Below are positions 12,087-22,547 of a stretch of DNA of 64,000 bases, one piece after another. Positions within the stretch are counted from its first letter, which is position 1, and each line of letters opens with the position of its first letter. The notes below the pieces were generated by a model that made no database searches, was not told the DNA's origin, and was given only the letters and a program-made list of their open reading frames with translations. The DNA lies in the NCBI GenBank assembly GCA_018296165.2, contig JACKQL020000002.1:1674001-1738000 (forward strand). The letters run 5' to 3'. This DNA is from Termitomyces sp. T153 (Eukaryota; Basidiomycota; Agaricomycetes; Agaricales; Lyophyllaceae). The translations under genes were made by a program, and so were the position numbers.

Positions 12087-12827
12087 TGTTAGGAATCACT
12101 CAGACAAAATGAAGAAAACCAACAGCAACAAAGTTAAGTATCTCTATTGAATACATCAAGCTTCATATACGTTGAATCTAGGGGCACTTGTCTTGTAATT
12201 TATCGAGCTAGGTAGTCCGTGATATTGCAAGTAGGATCTTAGAAGGAAAGGGGAATATAAGTAAGACTTTAATAGGATAGTAACAAGAATTGAAAGGAGT
12301 TTAAACACTATTGTCTGAACAAGCTGAAATAGATCCTCAGTCCGAACAAGGGTATATCATGACAGAAACAGGGATGGTTAGGGATCAGAAAAACGCGATG
12401 CGTGACATAGTGAGTCTAATCTATCGGGCACTGCGAGCGCAGTGTGCGACAATAAGGTCGTCAATGCCCTGCAGGTCTATATGTAAAATCAAACATGCCA
12501 GCCTAGATCTATGGGCAACGATAAAAACAGAGCTTCAGTTTGTGCCCAGATGGGAGAGAACAACTATATTCTCATACCTATGGGTAACAACCAAAAACAG
12601 CTACATAGTTGCTATCAGATATAGGTACAGCATCAAAAAGAAATGCGGTACTTACAGCCTTGGTTTGTGCCCAGATGGGAGAGAACAATTGAGGCTGAAA
12701 GTGACCGTTGGAGCAAATGTAAGCCACAAGACATGTGACACGAAGATGACAAGTACGGTAGTGCAACACAACCCCATCAGCAACAGAGTGACAGAGGAAA
12801 TGAGACAGTATCATAAGAAAAAGGGAA
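12087..12827. mobile_element. Probable LTR or non-coding end of a copia element
   Basis: The stretch lies directly downstream of a minus-strand copia RNase H relic and starts on the plus strand with TGTTAGGAATC, so it may be that element's 3' LTR. It contains a 26-bp exact direct repeat at 12538-12563 and 12663-12688. A plus-strand open frame at 12311-12841 is antisense to this and has no family features. Confidence 0.35.
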
Positions 12828-13326
12828 TCAAGTGCGAGTGATCAAACCAAGAGATGATATGAACTTGTAATGCGAGTCTTTCGGCAAAGTCTTGGTAAGA
12901 ATATTGGCAACCATATGAGATGTTGAAGTCCAGCATGTATTATGTAAATGTTTGCAAAGAAAATGATCACAACTACCTTCAGTGGGGGGGTCCACATCTG
13001 TTAGAATGGAAGCTGGACTAGAGGAAAGGCTATACTATGTAATATAGTTACCCCCCAGGCATTGCCTGTAAGCTACAGTCAAGTTTCTCTTTTAATGCAC
13101 AATATTAAAGGTACTATCACATGACTAGGCCAGCAACTTCTAATCACATGATCCTGAATAAAGTGCATCTTAGGAGAAATGAACTGGTGACCTTGTAGCT
13201 TGGACATTCTGTGAGAGAAACACTTGCTGGTCCAAGCACTCAACCAACTGGCCCAAAAGGGCACAATGTCCAAGCTGTTGGACATGTTGACTGGCTCTAT
13301 ATATAGTGAAGTGGTCCTCTTCCACA
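12828..13326 (-). pseudogene. Copia RNase H C-terminal relic (left part)
   Basis: Minus-strand reading gives SHMVANILTKTLPKDSHYKF followed by ISSLGL, the usual end of Ty1/copia polyproteins, then a stop at 12828-12830. Further upstream (13140-13200) MHFIQDHVI resembles the HFIR.. strand of the same domain. About 200 extra bases, including a segment bracketed by G7 (12984-12990) and C6 (13052-13057) runs, separate the two motifs, so the relic is itself interrupted or composed of two copies. It continues across the Tc1 insertion at 22121-22547. Confidence 0.6.
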
Positions 13327-13328
13327 TA

Positions 13329-13560
13329 CAGTGGCTCAAAAAACTGTCCCAATATTTTATACTTTTTGAAAGATGACATTGGCATGAAGTGGGTGTATTT
13401 AAAATTCTGATTAAATTCTGGTTGAATTATGTAAAATACTATGGCATCACAACTACACATTTTAGTTTATGTAATTCAGATCAAACCTGATGGAGTAATG
13501 GCTGGCCATTTTAAGATATTCACCCATTGGAATAGTTTTTTGATTGTCTTTAATTTTGGT
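13329..13560. repeat. Left terminal inverted repeat of Tc1 element
   Basis: Matches the reverse complement of about 21897-22118 with scattered, mostly transition differences and small indels; both contain CTTTTTGAAAGATGACATT. Confidence 0.88.
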
Positions 13561-13562
13561 AT

Positions 13563-14138
13563 TTAGTATTTTGTATGTCCTCCATTTGCCTTGATAACTG
13601 CTTGAATCCTTCTAGGCATGCTTTCTATCAGTCTTTGGCATACCTCTGCTGGTATTTCATCCCACTCCTTTGCAACCCTCTCTCACAATTCATGCACACC
13701 ATGAGGAGGTGTTTCATACTGCCTAAGCTGCTTCTCGAGGTACTCCTAGAGGTGTTCAATAGGGTTAAGATCAGGGGATTGGGCTGGCCACTAGAGGACA
13801 TCAAAGTTGTTGTCTTCAAACTACCTGTTAGCTCTCTTGGAGTTGTGTTTAGGGTCATTGTTCTGTTGGAAGTAGTGGGCACTCTCCTTCATCTCCAACT
13901 TTTCAAAGCTCTCCTTTGCTCTGTCATCTAAAATTTTACAGTACTGCTCTGCATTTATGAACCCCACCACCTCTACTAGCTTTCCTACTCCATTCCAACC
14001 CATACAGCCCTATACTATGAGATTATTCCCTTCTCCATGTTTCATGGTAGGTGTAGTAGTTTGGTTTGAAATGTCTTCTCCTTGTAGCTTCCACACATAC
14101 TGCTTTCCATCTGACCCAATTTTGTTAATCTTTGTCTC
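13563..14138 (-). pseudogene. Tc1 transposase, C-terminal part
   Basis: The minus strand codes for the DDE core of a Tc1 transposase: KINKIGSDGKQYVWK, VWGCM-like VGMEWG..LVEVVGFINAEQY, FQQNNDPKHNSKRANR, then NNFDVL*WPAQSPDLNPIEH and a C-terminal PRRIQAVIKANGGHTKY before a stop at 13563-13565. QQDNDPKH and SPDLNPIE carry the second and third catalytic acids in active relatives; here the motif reads QNNDPKH. Several stops and one frameshift make it inactive. The coding sequence is interrupted at 14139 by the gypsy element and resumes at 21322. Confidence 0.85.
14134..14138. repeat. Target-site duplication GTCTC (left)
   Basis: Direct 5-bp copy matched at 21317-21321, flanking the gypsy LTRs. 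Confidence 0.9.
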
Positions 14139-14506
14139 TGTAAGGGTGACCTTTGGAGTGGTGGATCTGAGTCATGCAGCTAGCAGAGGGAAATCCAAAG
14201 TATATTAGCAAGTAGACAATGATACAATTGGTAACTAATCACCTAGCAGAGAGGAATTTGAAGAGAACAAGTCTAAAGATCCTTGCTGCTTGGTGCAGTG
14301 CATCAGTGGGTGGCAGAGGCATGGGAACTACTGTACAGAAGGCCAGAGCTAGCCCTAACCCTAGGACAATGATCAGTGAGGTCATACAGAAAGTTTTGAG
14401 GGTCTTCAGAGATCTTTGGGGTTCTGGAGCAGGCTCCAGAGACATTAAACAAGCTGCAGAGATGCTGGAACAAGTTGTGGAGGCTGGAAATGGAAGTCTC
14501 CTGACA
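14139..14506 (-). repeat. 3' LTR of gypsy element 1 (family A)
   Basis: 368 bp, starting TGTAAGGGTGACC and ending CTCCTGACA on the plus strand. It aligns along its whole length with 20955-21316 with many transitions. It carries AGAACAAGTCT (14258-14268), the complement of the primer site. Confidence 0.92.
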
Positions 14507-14520
14507 TTACCCCCCCTTTA
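14507..14520 (-). other. Polypurine tract of gypsy element 1
   Basis: On the minus strand it reads TAAAGGGGGGGTAA directly before the 3' LTR, as needed to prime plus-strand DNA synthesis. Confidence 0.85.
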
Positions 14521-14679
14521 GCATGTGGCATCCTAATGTGCAGGGTAGAAATAGTCCCTGATTGCCCTGTTCCCTGATGAAATAGGGTAGATTCCTCATA
14601 TGGCATGTGGAGCATCTGGGTGTTTACTGCAGAACTCTTTGATGAGCCCTGGGGCATGTATGTTCTCCTATAGTTATTA

Positions 14680-15504
14680 GGAAATATCCTTGATCCTGTA
14701 GCCCTTCCACTTCACCTTGTATTGTAGTTGTTGCTGGAATAAATGACTATCCAGGATTTCCTCCACCTCATACTTCTCCCACCTCATACTTCTTGTTGTT
14801 GTTGACCACCACTGGAGGTGGTGGGGGTGGCAGACATCATCCTAGAATAGGATCCTTTGAGGCTGGAGTCAGTTTGACCATGTTGAACATTGGATGAAGC
14901 TGGTGCATCCCCATAAGGAGCTGGAGTTGGTAGGCTAGGGGCTCTACCTGTTGTTCCACTATAAAAGGTCCTAATTGGTGGTGTGACAGCTTTTTCAAAG
15001 GTCAGAGTAGTTATGATGTTGGAGGCATCCAGGTAAACTTGATTTCCAGGCTAGTCTTTGTGCTCTGGGGTCCTTCTGTAGTCATAGTATTGCACCATGT
15101 TATCCTTTGCCTTTGCTAGAGCTGCTTGGGCCTCCTGTGACTCCTTCATTTAGTCCACAAACTTGTTTACTGCTTCATTCTCCAAGGGCTGGGCCTGGGG
15201 TTCAAAGCCTATGTATGGGTGTCATCTGGTATCAAGGAAGAATGGGGAAAATTGGGTGGATGCATCATAGTTGTTGTATTGGAACTTGGCATTAGAGAGG
15301 AGTTTGTCCCAGTCATCCTGGTACTTGTTGCAGAAGAGGTGGAGGTACTGCTCCAACCTCCTGGTTTACACATTCAGTCTGGCTATTGGACTGCAGGTGG
15401 TATGTGGTGGAGGTGTGAAGCTTCATGCCAAGTAGTCAGTAGAGTTCCCTAGTAAAGTCCACTATAAATTGTAGTCCCCAGTCAGAGACATAGGTATCAG
15501 AGAG
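14680..15504 (-). pseudogene. Gypsy 1 integrase C-terminus and chromodomain
   Basis: Reading the minus strand from the solo LTR: LSDTYVSDWGLQFIVDFTRE continues the integrase core (VSD.G.QF), and the frame ends with KYEVEEILDSHLFQQQLQYK followed by VKWKGYRIKDIS. The latter is a chromodomain (Y.VE.ILDSR...QYLVKWKGY), which in chromoviruses directs integration to heterochromatin. A 16-bp tandem duplication lies near 14765-14795 just before the chromodomain. Stops and frameshifts are frequent. Confidence 0.8.
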
Positions 15505-15509
15505 GCTAT
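15505..15509. repeat. Target-site duplication GCTAT (left)
   Basis: Identical copy at 16701-16705; brackets a solo LTR. Confidence 0.9.
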
Positions 15510-16700
15510 TGTCAGGTTCTGCTGACCACGGGGGCTCAGATGCACTGGGCAAGTCCTTACTAGGCGGGCGTGATCCCCTTGCACTAACAACTGGACACTC
15601 GAAAGCATTCTGGACACTGATTGCCTGTGCAGATAGTCAGTGGAATGTGATCCGAACAGGTCCGGGGAGGTCTGGAGAAGTCAGATTGCGAGGAAATGGG
15701 ATGGCTTGGCAGGGTTCAGGCAGAAGACCGTATGGGAGATTTGCGGACGCAAAGGGGTAGGAGGCTACGCAATCAATAGGAGCAGAGCCGGGGTTTGATG
15801 GAAGATCAATTGGGGTTGATGGAGTCCAGAACCGAGCAAAGAGTGAGGTTTGGATCTGGTGAAAGAGTGTCAGGGTTCATAATTGTAATTGCGGAGTTCA
15901 TGAGGTCGTTACGGTTGAGGAAGACTTGGGCACAATGGCCAGACAGAGTCACCAAGACAGTGTCGGATGAAATGGAATGGAGACAAGACGGAACAAGAAT
16001 AGATTCAAGCGGAGATACGAAATGATAACAAGAATGATAACAAAATGGAGACAAGACAAGACCGGGAGACTGAGATAAGACCGGGAGACTGAGAGTAAGG
16101 AAAACAAGATACGGAACATGGAACACAAGAAAGAAAACAATCAGACCATAGGTAATGTTAACAACAGGTGGGTAACATCAAGACTAGAGTACAAAGAGCT
16201 ACTTGACATCTTATATACTGACTACTGGAAAACTTTGGAGTACGTCGGCTGTGGCGGCGGGGCTTGGCAGAGCTCGACGGAGTTGGCGGGTGTCAGTTGC
16301 GATCAAGGGTCGGGCCACGTTGATATGTTGATGGGATCATTTGGGAATGTGGGTCGCCCTGAGGTTGTTGTGATACTCCAGAATGAGTCGGAGGAGCCAG
16401 GGTGTTGAGTTGATGATGGGTGGTGAAGATCGGGAACAGCGGGGGTGGTTCTTGGGGTTCGGGAGATCCAGGGTAAGTGTCAGTGGCTGCGAAAAAGGCG
16501 TCGAAGTTGGCCAGGGGGCCGTCAGAGTTAGCTGGAGAGGCATCGGAGTTAGCCGGGGAGGCGTCAAAGTTAGCCAAGGTGCGTCGGGGCTAATCGAAAT
16601 AGGTGCGGGGCATGGGCAGAAGTTCGGTGGAGCGTCAGGGGTTTTGGGGAATGGGAGGTTGCTGGACGATGTGTGGGGGTCCAGGGGATGGGTCGTGACA
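15510..16700 (-). mobile_element. Solo LTR, family B, CpG-rich (young)
   Basis: 1191 bp with TGTCAGG... and ...CGTGACA ends and a perfect GCTAT duplication, but no internal region, so it is a solo LTR formed by recombination between two LTRs. The likely transcription direction is minus: that strand has a TATA-like CAGTATATAAGA (16208-16219). CpG is abundant, unlike all surrounding repeats. Decayed relatives lie at 22548-23561, 44747-about 45790 and 47614-about 47712. It interrupts the integrase of gypsy 1. Confidence 0.92.
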
Positions 16701-16705
16701 GCTAT

Positions 16706-17500
16706 GGAGCTTCCAGATGTTCCTCTTGTACAAGTTTGCAGTGCTCATGGCAGAGCAAGTGGTGTGAGTTGTAATGAAGTGCACTTGCTTGCCATACAAG
16801 TCCACCACCACTATTTGCATCATAACCATGGGTGTCAGGAAGCTCTACAATGAATCCCATAGAGGCAATGCTCCATTACTCTGCAGGCATGGGTAGTAGG
16901 TGCAGCTGTCCAGAGGGGATGCAATACTAGGGCTTGGTCTGGAGACAGAGATTACATGTACTAGGGTAGGGCCCAATATACTGGAATATCTGGGGCCACC
17001 AGTGATTCCACGATACCAGCTCCAATATTTTCCATTGTCTAGAGTGCCCAGCAATGCAGGAGTCATGGTGTTGCTCTACAATCCTCTAGTAGAGCTCCAG
17101 AATGTTGGGCACATAGATATGATCCCTGAAGGTCAAGATCCTATCCTGGAGGGCCCATTTGTCTGCATGAACCAATTTAGCACTAGTGGTATGTCCCAAC
17201 TTTAGTGCCCAAGCTGCCTGAGTGACAAGTTCCTCCTACTGACTGTCCTAGTTACTCTGCTAGATGTCCTGGAGGATGTCTACCTCTGCTCCCTCAATGG
17301 CTAGACCTTTCATGGCTTGGATTGCAAACAGTTTGGGCCAGAGGAGCACAATGTTGCTGTTGTCATCTTCTCCAGTGCTGTGGTCTACTTTCTGGGACAG
17401 GGCATCTGGTTTTCCCATACTCTGGCTAGACTTGTGGTGCAGTGAAAAGTCAAAATTGGCTAAGTAGAGGGACCATTGGGCCTGTCAATGGTTGAGCTTC
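16706..17500 (-). pseudogene. Gypsy 1 integrase N-terminal and core region
   Basis: Minus-strand fragments in order include HTTSAKLVHADKWALQDRIL followed by TFRDHIYVPNILEL, then the zinc-binding region and the core start, ending RNIWKLHS at the solo LTR. Intact relatives continue into the VSDRG motif, found here on the other side of the LTR. Numerous stops. Confidence 0.7.
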
Positions 17501-18600
17501 TTGACTGTCTGGAAGTATTCAAGGTTCTTATAATCCATCCAGACCTTAGTCTTATGCCACATGCCTTCCATGAAGTGCTGCCACTTCTCAAATAACCAGA
17601 TGATGACTAGCATCTCATTGTGTATTTTGTAGTTCTGCTCTACTGTATCTAGGCTCTTGGAGTAAAAGACTGAGTGCCACTTCCCATTCTATAGGGATTG
17701 CTGTGAAAGAACAGTCCCAGTGGCAAAGTTAGAGCTGTCAGCTTCTACTCAGGAAGGGAATTATCATTCAGGAAGAGGAGGACAGGTCCCAAGGTCATAG
17801 TGCACTTGAGAGCATCAAAGACCATCTGCTCCAGAGGCCCCCAACTCCACATAATGTCCTTCTCAGTGATGGCAAACAGGCATGATGCAAGAAGTCCTGA
17901 ATGAATCTCCAGTAGAAGTTTGTGAAACCAAGGAATGCCTACACCTCCTTCTTGTTCTTGAGCTCTGGCCACTCTGTCATGCCTGCTACCTTCACTAGGT
18001 CCATCTCCACAGCTCCATGTGAGATGATCAGGCCAAGATACTTAATCTGAGTCTGCTCAAACTTGCACTTTTCTGGTTTGAGGTAGAGCTGGTGCTGGTG
18101 GAGATATTCTAAGATAAGGCAGGTGATTTGGCAGTGTTCTTCTAGCATTTTGGTGTAGATGAGAATGTTGTTAAGGTACATATACACTATGCCTTCTACA
18201 ATGAGGTCTTGGAAGATGTTGTTTATCATTGTCTGAAAGGTGGCTGGGCTATTGATGAGTCCAAAGAACATAATGAGAGATTTGAATAGTCCTCAGTTGG
18301 TCCAGAAGGTGGCCTTCCATTTGTCTCCCTCCTGGATATGTACATTGTTGTAGCCCCACCAGATGTCCAGTTTAGTGAAGTATTGTGCACCTTAGAGGTT
18401 GTTGATGAGCTCAGAGATAAGGAGGAGGAAGTAGCAGTTCTTCACCATCATGACATTGAGAACCTGGTATTTCTGGACTAGTCAGAGTGAGCCATCTTTC
18501 TTTTTGATGAAGAAGACCTGAGAAGCCATCAGAGACTTGGAAGGGCATATGCAACCAGAGTCCAGATTTTCTTGTAGAAAGGCATTAAGTTGGTCCTGCT
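17500..18600 (-). pseudogene. Gypsy 1 reverse transcriptase and RNase H
   Basis: RT motifs run from 18560 down: [54 protein letters not shown] (YLDD degraded to YLNN), LKPEKCKFEQTQIKYLGLII, then [16 protein letters not shown]. RNase H follows near 17500-17800 but is badly broken. Loss of both catalytic Asp residues of YLDD, together with stops, makes the enzyme inactive. Confidence 0.9.
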
Positions 18601-20848
18601 CCCTGAGTGCTAGCAAGTAGACCTTGCAGCTGGAAGGTATGGAATCAGGCAGTAATTCAATGGCATGGTCTCACTGCTTGTGCTCTGGAAGTAAGTCAAA
18701 CAAGGCCTTGGAGAACACATCTTCAAATGCCTGGAGGTAGAGGAGCACAATGTCTCAGAACTCCTGAGGCATAGAGTTAGCAGCGAATGCCTGGGCCAGC
18801 CACTGGGATAATCTGGCCAGCCCATATCTCTGTGATGGAGGGCAGCAAATGTATAGTGGTGGCATAAATCTGGTCCCCCACCTCTGCAGCTTTGTCTGGA
18901 AGCTCCAGCTCATATATGCTATCAAACTCCTCCCCACATTCCTCCTCTGGAGCTCTGCTGCTATTCTGGTTGTCCTTGTAGAGGGCCTCTCTATGAGAAA
19001 ATGCTAGAGATGGAGAATCTAGGAGGTCCAGGTTAGCAAAGGGAAGAGACCTTGCTCTTGGTCCAATCTACTTTGGGGTTGTGCTTGCAGAGCCATGTGA
19101 CCTAAGGATCATGTTCTGTCTACCCAAGCTTATAATGGCAAAAACAGCATGCTCTGCATGATTTTGATAATGGAGGACAAGGTTGATGACAGAGCTGATG
19201 GCACCTGCTTTGTTGGGCATTCCATTGATGTTGAAGACTAGAATGGGCTTGGGGAGTGGCTGCATAGTCAGGCCATGGCACTTGACAAATTCTGAGTCCA
19301 AGCACAGTTCTGTTGCTTTACTATCTAGAACAGTGGTGACTCCATGGGTTTGCTGGGTGTCTGTAGTCTATCTCCATGTCAAGGTGCAGGGAGTTGGCAG
19401 ATGGGCTTGAAGCTATTACATACTGCTAGGGCATTTGGCATGTTCAGGTAGAGCAGTGTTGGTGGACCCTAGCTGGCATTAGGGGACTTGGCTGAGGCTT
19501 TGGAGGTATTTATATGTCTAGAGGGGAACATTGAGGTTCTTCTGTCTGAGAATAAGGGGCATCAGAAAAGGCAATTTCATTTTCTAACAACAGATATGAG
19601 AACCTGTTAGCATCCAGTAATTGAGGCGTACACCTCATCCATTGCTCAACTAAAAATCCTCCTCCAGTTCTGGAGGTGATGTGCAAGCACTGATCTCCTC
19701 TGGGATCAACTCCAGCATCAGCTTGTCTGGCAATGGAGCTTGGCAGCATCCTTTATGGCCAGCAGTTGAAGGAGAAGTTCTTCCTGCTCCACCATAGAGA
19801 GGTAATGTAGTTTCAGATCCAAGAAGCAGTGTCATGCAAAATGCTTAGGCTTCTTGCATTTCCAACACAGTAGTGGCACAGCACAGAGCTGTGTCTGTAT
19901 CTATAAGGATGCCTGGCAGCAAGGGGTGGTTGGAGTGGAGGTGGGCACTGGATGAGCAGGCATGGAGTACCAGAGGCTGGTGACAGGTGTGGGGCACAGC
20001 ATAGAGTGCATGTGGCAGAGCTCCCATCAAATCTCTATGAGTTGCTACTGATCTTGGGCTACCTCATATTGCAAAGCAATTCTTTTGTCATCTGGGTAGC
20101 TCTCTGCAAGTTTGTTAATGTGTTCCATCAGTGCAGAGTGCAGGCCATCCTGAAACATGAGGCATAATTGCAGGCTATCAGGATAGGCGGCTTGCTTAAC
20201 CAGTGCCCAGAAAGAGTCAATGTACTCATCCAGGGTTTGCTTTCCTTGCCCATATTGCTCTTAGTCATGTAGCATCAAGGCAGCAGTTTTGGCAGAGTCT
20301 AGTGAGAAAAACTCTGCCTGGAATTCTTTTTTGAAGGTGGCCCAGTCTGGAAAACTTCCCACACCTCTGGGGCAATAGAAGACTCACAATGCATAGGTGG
20401 AGGCACATCCAGTCTTCATGTATGACAGTAATCAGGCTATTTTCAATGCATAAAAGTCAAAGGCATTTTTGCTGAGGTGGATGTATCTGAGGCAGGACTG
20501 GAGAAAACATTTCCCACTGGAGCAAGCAGCATTATATGCATCTGGAAGCACAGAGTGCAGAATTCACAGTCATAGGGTCACTAGAGCTGTGGAGATGGGT
20601 ACAGAAGTGGTTAGGGCAGGTTCCATGACCAGGGGAAGTGTGGAGATAGGAGGTAGGTGCTTGAGCAGCACCTGGAGTGATTAGGAGATAAGATCTGTAG
20701 TTTGACAGAGAGTGGAGAGTTTGGTTGTATAGTGGGTAAGAGATGATTGTGTGAGTTGCACCTGGTTTTTTAGGTGTAGCAGGCAGGTCTAGGTGTTCTG
20801 TAGGGCTGGAGCCTCTGTGGGGGTGTCTGGGTTGGCAGGCTGAGACAT
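18600..20848 (-). pseudogene. Gypsy 1 gag and protease
   Basis: The gag starts with MSQPANPDTP at 20848. It contains GVGSFPDWATFKKEFQAEFF, GKQTLDEYIDSFWALVKQA and a decayed zinc knuckle CWKCKKPKHFA*HC. The protease region follows near 19080-19330 (INGMPNKAG, PLLVLDIE-type spacing hard to follow). Structural proteins of the virus-like particle in active elements; several stops here. Confidence 0.75.
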
Positions 20849-20941
20849 AGAATTCTGCAGTGCTTAATCCTAGTGAAAAAGCAACAGAAAAAGGCTCAGA
20901 GGTTCCCTATAGCTATGAGGGGCTCCCAGACTAGTTTTAGG

Positions 20942-20952
20942 AGACTTGTTCT
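20942..20952 (-). other. Self-priming primer-binding site of gypsy 1
   Basis: Immediately inside the 5' LTR the minus strand reads GC then AGAACAAGTCT. The exact complement AGACTTGTTCT occurs inside the LTR (minus strand, 21084-21074), where the RNA would start. This is the arrangement of the self-priming Tf1/sushi group rather than tRNA priming. Confidence 0.7.
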
Positions 20953-20954
20953 GC

Positions 20955-21316
20955 TGTAAGGGCAACTTCTAGGGTGGCAGATCTGACAGCTAGTAGAGGG
21001 GAATCTGAAGTATATTAGCAAGTAAAAGATGATACAATCAGTAACTAATCACCTAGTAGAGGGAAATCCAAAGAGAACAAGTCTAAGGATCCCTGCTGCT
21101 CAGTGCAGTGCATCAGTGGGTGGTGGAGGCATGGGAACTACTGTATAGAAGGCTGGAGCTAGCCCTAACCCTAGGACAATGACCAGTGAGGTTATACAAA
21201 AAGTTCCACAGGTCTCTGGAGATCTCTAGGGTTCTAGAATGAGCTCTGGAGACATTGAAGAAGCTGCAGAGATGCTGGAACAAGATGCAAAGACCAGAAA
21301 TAAAAGTCCCCTAATA
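20955..21316 (-). repeat. 5' LTR of gypsy element 1 (family A)
   Basis: 362 bp, TGTAAGGGCAACTTC... to ...CCCCTAATA on the plus strand (terminal CA decayed to TA). Followed by the second GTCTC copy (21317-21321). Confidence 0.92.
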
Positions 21317-21321
21317 GTCTC

Positions 21322-21760
21322 CTCTGTCCACGACACTCTTTTCCAGTCCTCCACAATCCAGTTCTGATGCTCTTAAGCCCATTTAAGTCAGTCATAATTG
21401 CTGATGTCTAGCTTTGAGCATAGGAACTTTCCTCTTTGTAGCAGACCAATACCCCTCCTTCTTCAGCACATTCCAGGCAGTCTGAGGAGAGACAGGGTTG
21501 GAAATGATAAAATTGGTGGCCTGAACAGCTATATCAAGTCTCCCAGTTGAGATTTGTTGAACAATAGCCTGTTTATCATGTGGAGTAAGCTTAGCTGGAT
21601 GGCCTTTAGAATGGTTTTTCTTGTCCACCTTCAACTCTCTACCAATTCTCCTGATAGTAGACTTTCCTAAACCAGTTGTAGCCTTGATCTGATGCAGAGA
21701 ATACTCTTGAGCAAGGAGAGATGCAACAGTAGAGCATTGTGCAGAAGAAGTAGCTTTCAT
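21322..21760 (-). pseudogene. Tc1 transposase, N-terminal part
   Basis: The minus strand starts MKATSSAQCSTVASLLAQEY and continues through two helix-turn-helix segments (HQIKATTGLGKSTIRRIGRE; NFIISNPVSPQTAWNVLKKE) with the GRPR-like linker, then EGYWSATKRKVPMLKARHQQ and a decayed WIVEDWKRV, ending just before the catalytic region that resumes at 14133. The paired-like N-terminal domain binds the inverted repeats. It is open for 122 codons before the first stop. Confidence 0.88.
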
Positions 21761-21896
21761 GATGGTGGTTGAAGGTCAAGATGTGGTTCAACCATTTTGA
21801 ACCACTCTCAAATATAACCAAACATGGTCACATGACTCTGTTGATATTCCACATGCAACTTACTCTTTATTCCTGACTAAAATAGGGATAAACCTG

Positions 21897-22118
21897 CAAA
21901 ATTAGAGACACTCAAAAAACTGTCCCAATGAGTGAATATTTTAAAATGGCCATTACTCCATCAGTTTTGATTTGAATTACATAAACTAAAATGAAATTTG
22001 TAGCTATGATGCCATAGTATTTTACATGATTTAACCAGAATTTTAAATACTGCCAATCCTTCATGCTAATGTCATCTTTCAAAAAGTATAAAACATTGGA
22101 ACAGTTTTTAAGCCACTG
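21897..22118. repeat. Right terminal inverted repeat of Tc1 element
   Basis: Reverse complement matches 13329-13560; followed by the TA duplication. Confidence 0.88.
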
Positions 22119-22120
22119 TA

Positions 22121-22547
22121 CAAAGCCAGATGCACTCCTGCATGGCCTCAAAAGTTGTCATGTATTCTGACTTGCACAATAGTGTGACAACTATTTGTTG
22201 TCTTTTCATTGACCATGAGATTGCCACTGACCTTAGTGACCAGATATATCTACCAACAGTCCTTCTGGTGTTGAGATAGTTTGCCCAGTCTGAATTGGTG
22301 AACTTTGATAAGTTCTATTGCATTACTGCCTCTTAAGGTCAAGCCAAGTGTCTGAGTTCCCTTTAGGTACCAAACTGTCCTGATTGTGGCATCTCAATGC
22401 ATCTACATCTAGCAATTGAGATATTGAAACAACTGTTGCACAGCATATTGGATTTCCAGGCACATTGACATGGCTAGCCATAAAAGCTCTCCCACTAGCT
22501 TCTTATAGGGTAATTGGGTGATCTTCTCATGCTCCTCTGATGACAAC
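22121..22547 (-). pseudogene. Copia RT end / RNase H relic (right part)
   Basis: Minus strand: EHEKITQLPYKKLVGELLWL, AMSMCLEIQYAVQQLFQYLN, TVWYLKGTQTLGL, then SDWA.YLNTRRT and a decayed ISWSMKRQQIV, the RNase H core of Ty1/copia (SDADWAG..DTR.S...ISW.SK.Q). Reading continues across the Tc1 insertion into 13326 and below. Cut on the right by LTR B2. Confidence 0.8.

Larger units (their letters stand above)
14139..21316 (-). mobile_element. Chromodomain Ty3/gypsy retrotransposon (element 1)
   Basis: A complete element on the minus strand. It has LTRs at 14139-14506 and 20955-21316, TG...CA-type ends, a GTCTC duplication, a polypurine tract next to the left LTR and a self-complementary primer-binding site next to the right LTR. 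The internal order gag, protease, RT, RNase H, integrase, chromodomain identifies a chromovirus. Many stop codons, mostly at former Gln, Trp and Arg codons, show it is dead. It inserted into the Tc1 transposase gene and later received a solo LTR at 15510-16700. Confidence 0.92.
13329..22118 (-). mobile_element. Tc1/mariner transposon, interrupted by a gypsy element
   Basis: Outer ends are CAGTGGCT(C/T)AAAAA... at 13329 and the reverse complement ending at 22118, each flanked by TA (13327-13328 and 22119-22120), the obligatory Tc1/mariner target. Terminal inverted repeats extend about 230 bp. Removing the gypsy insertion and one GTCTC copy leaves about 1.6 kb with one transposase gene on the minus strand. 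It sits inside a copia RNase H relic. Confidence 0.9.

Noticed and set aside
12311..12841. 176-codon plus-strand frame
   Set aside because: Antisense to the copia 3' end/LTR, unlike its neighbours in composition only by chance; no family features.
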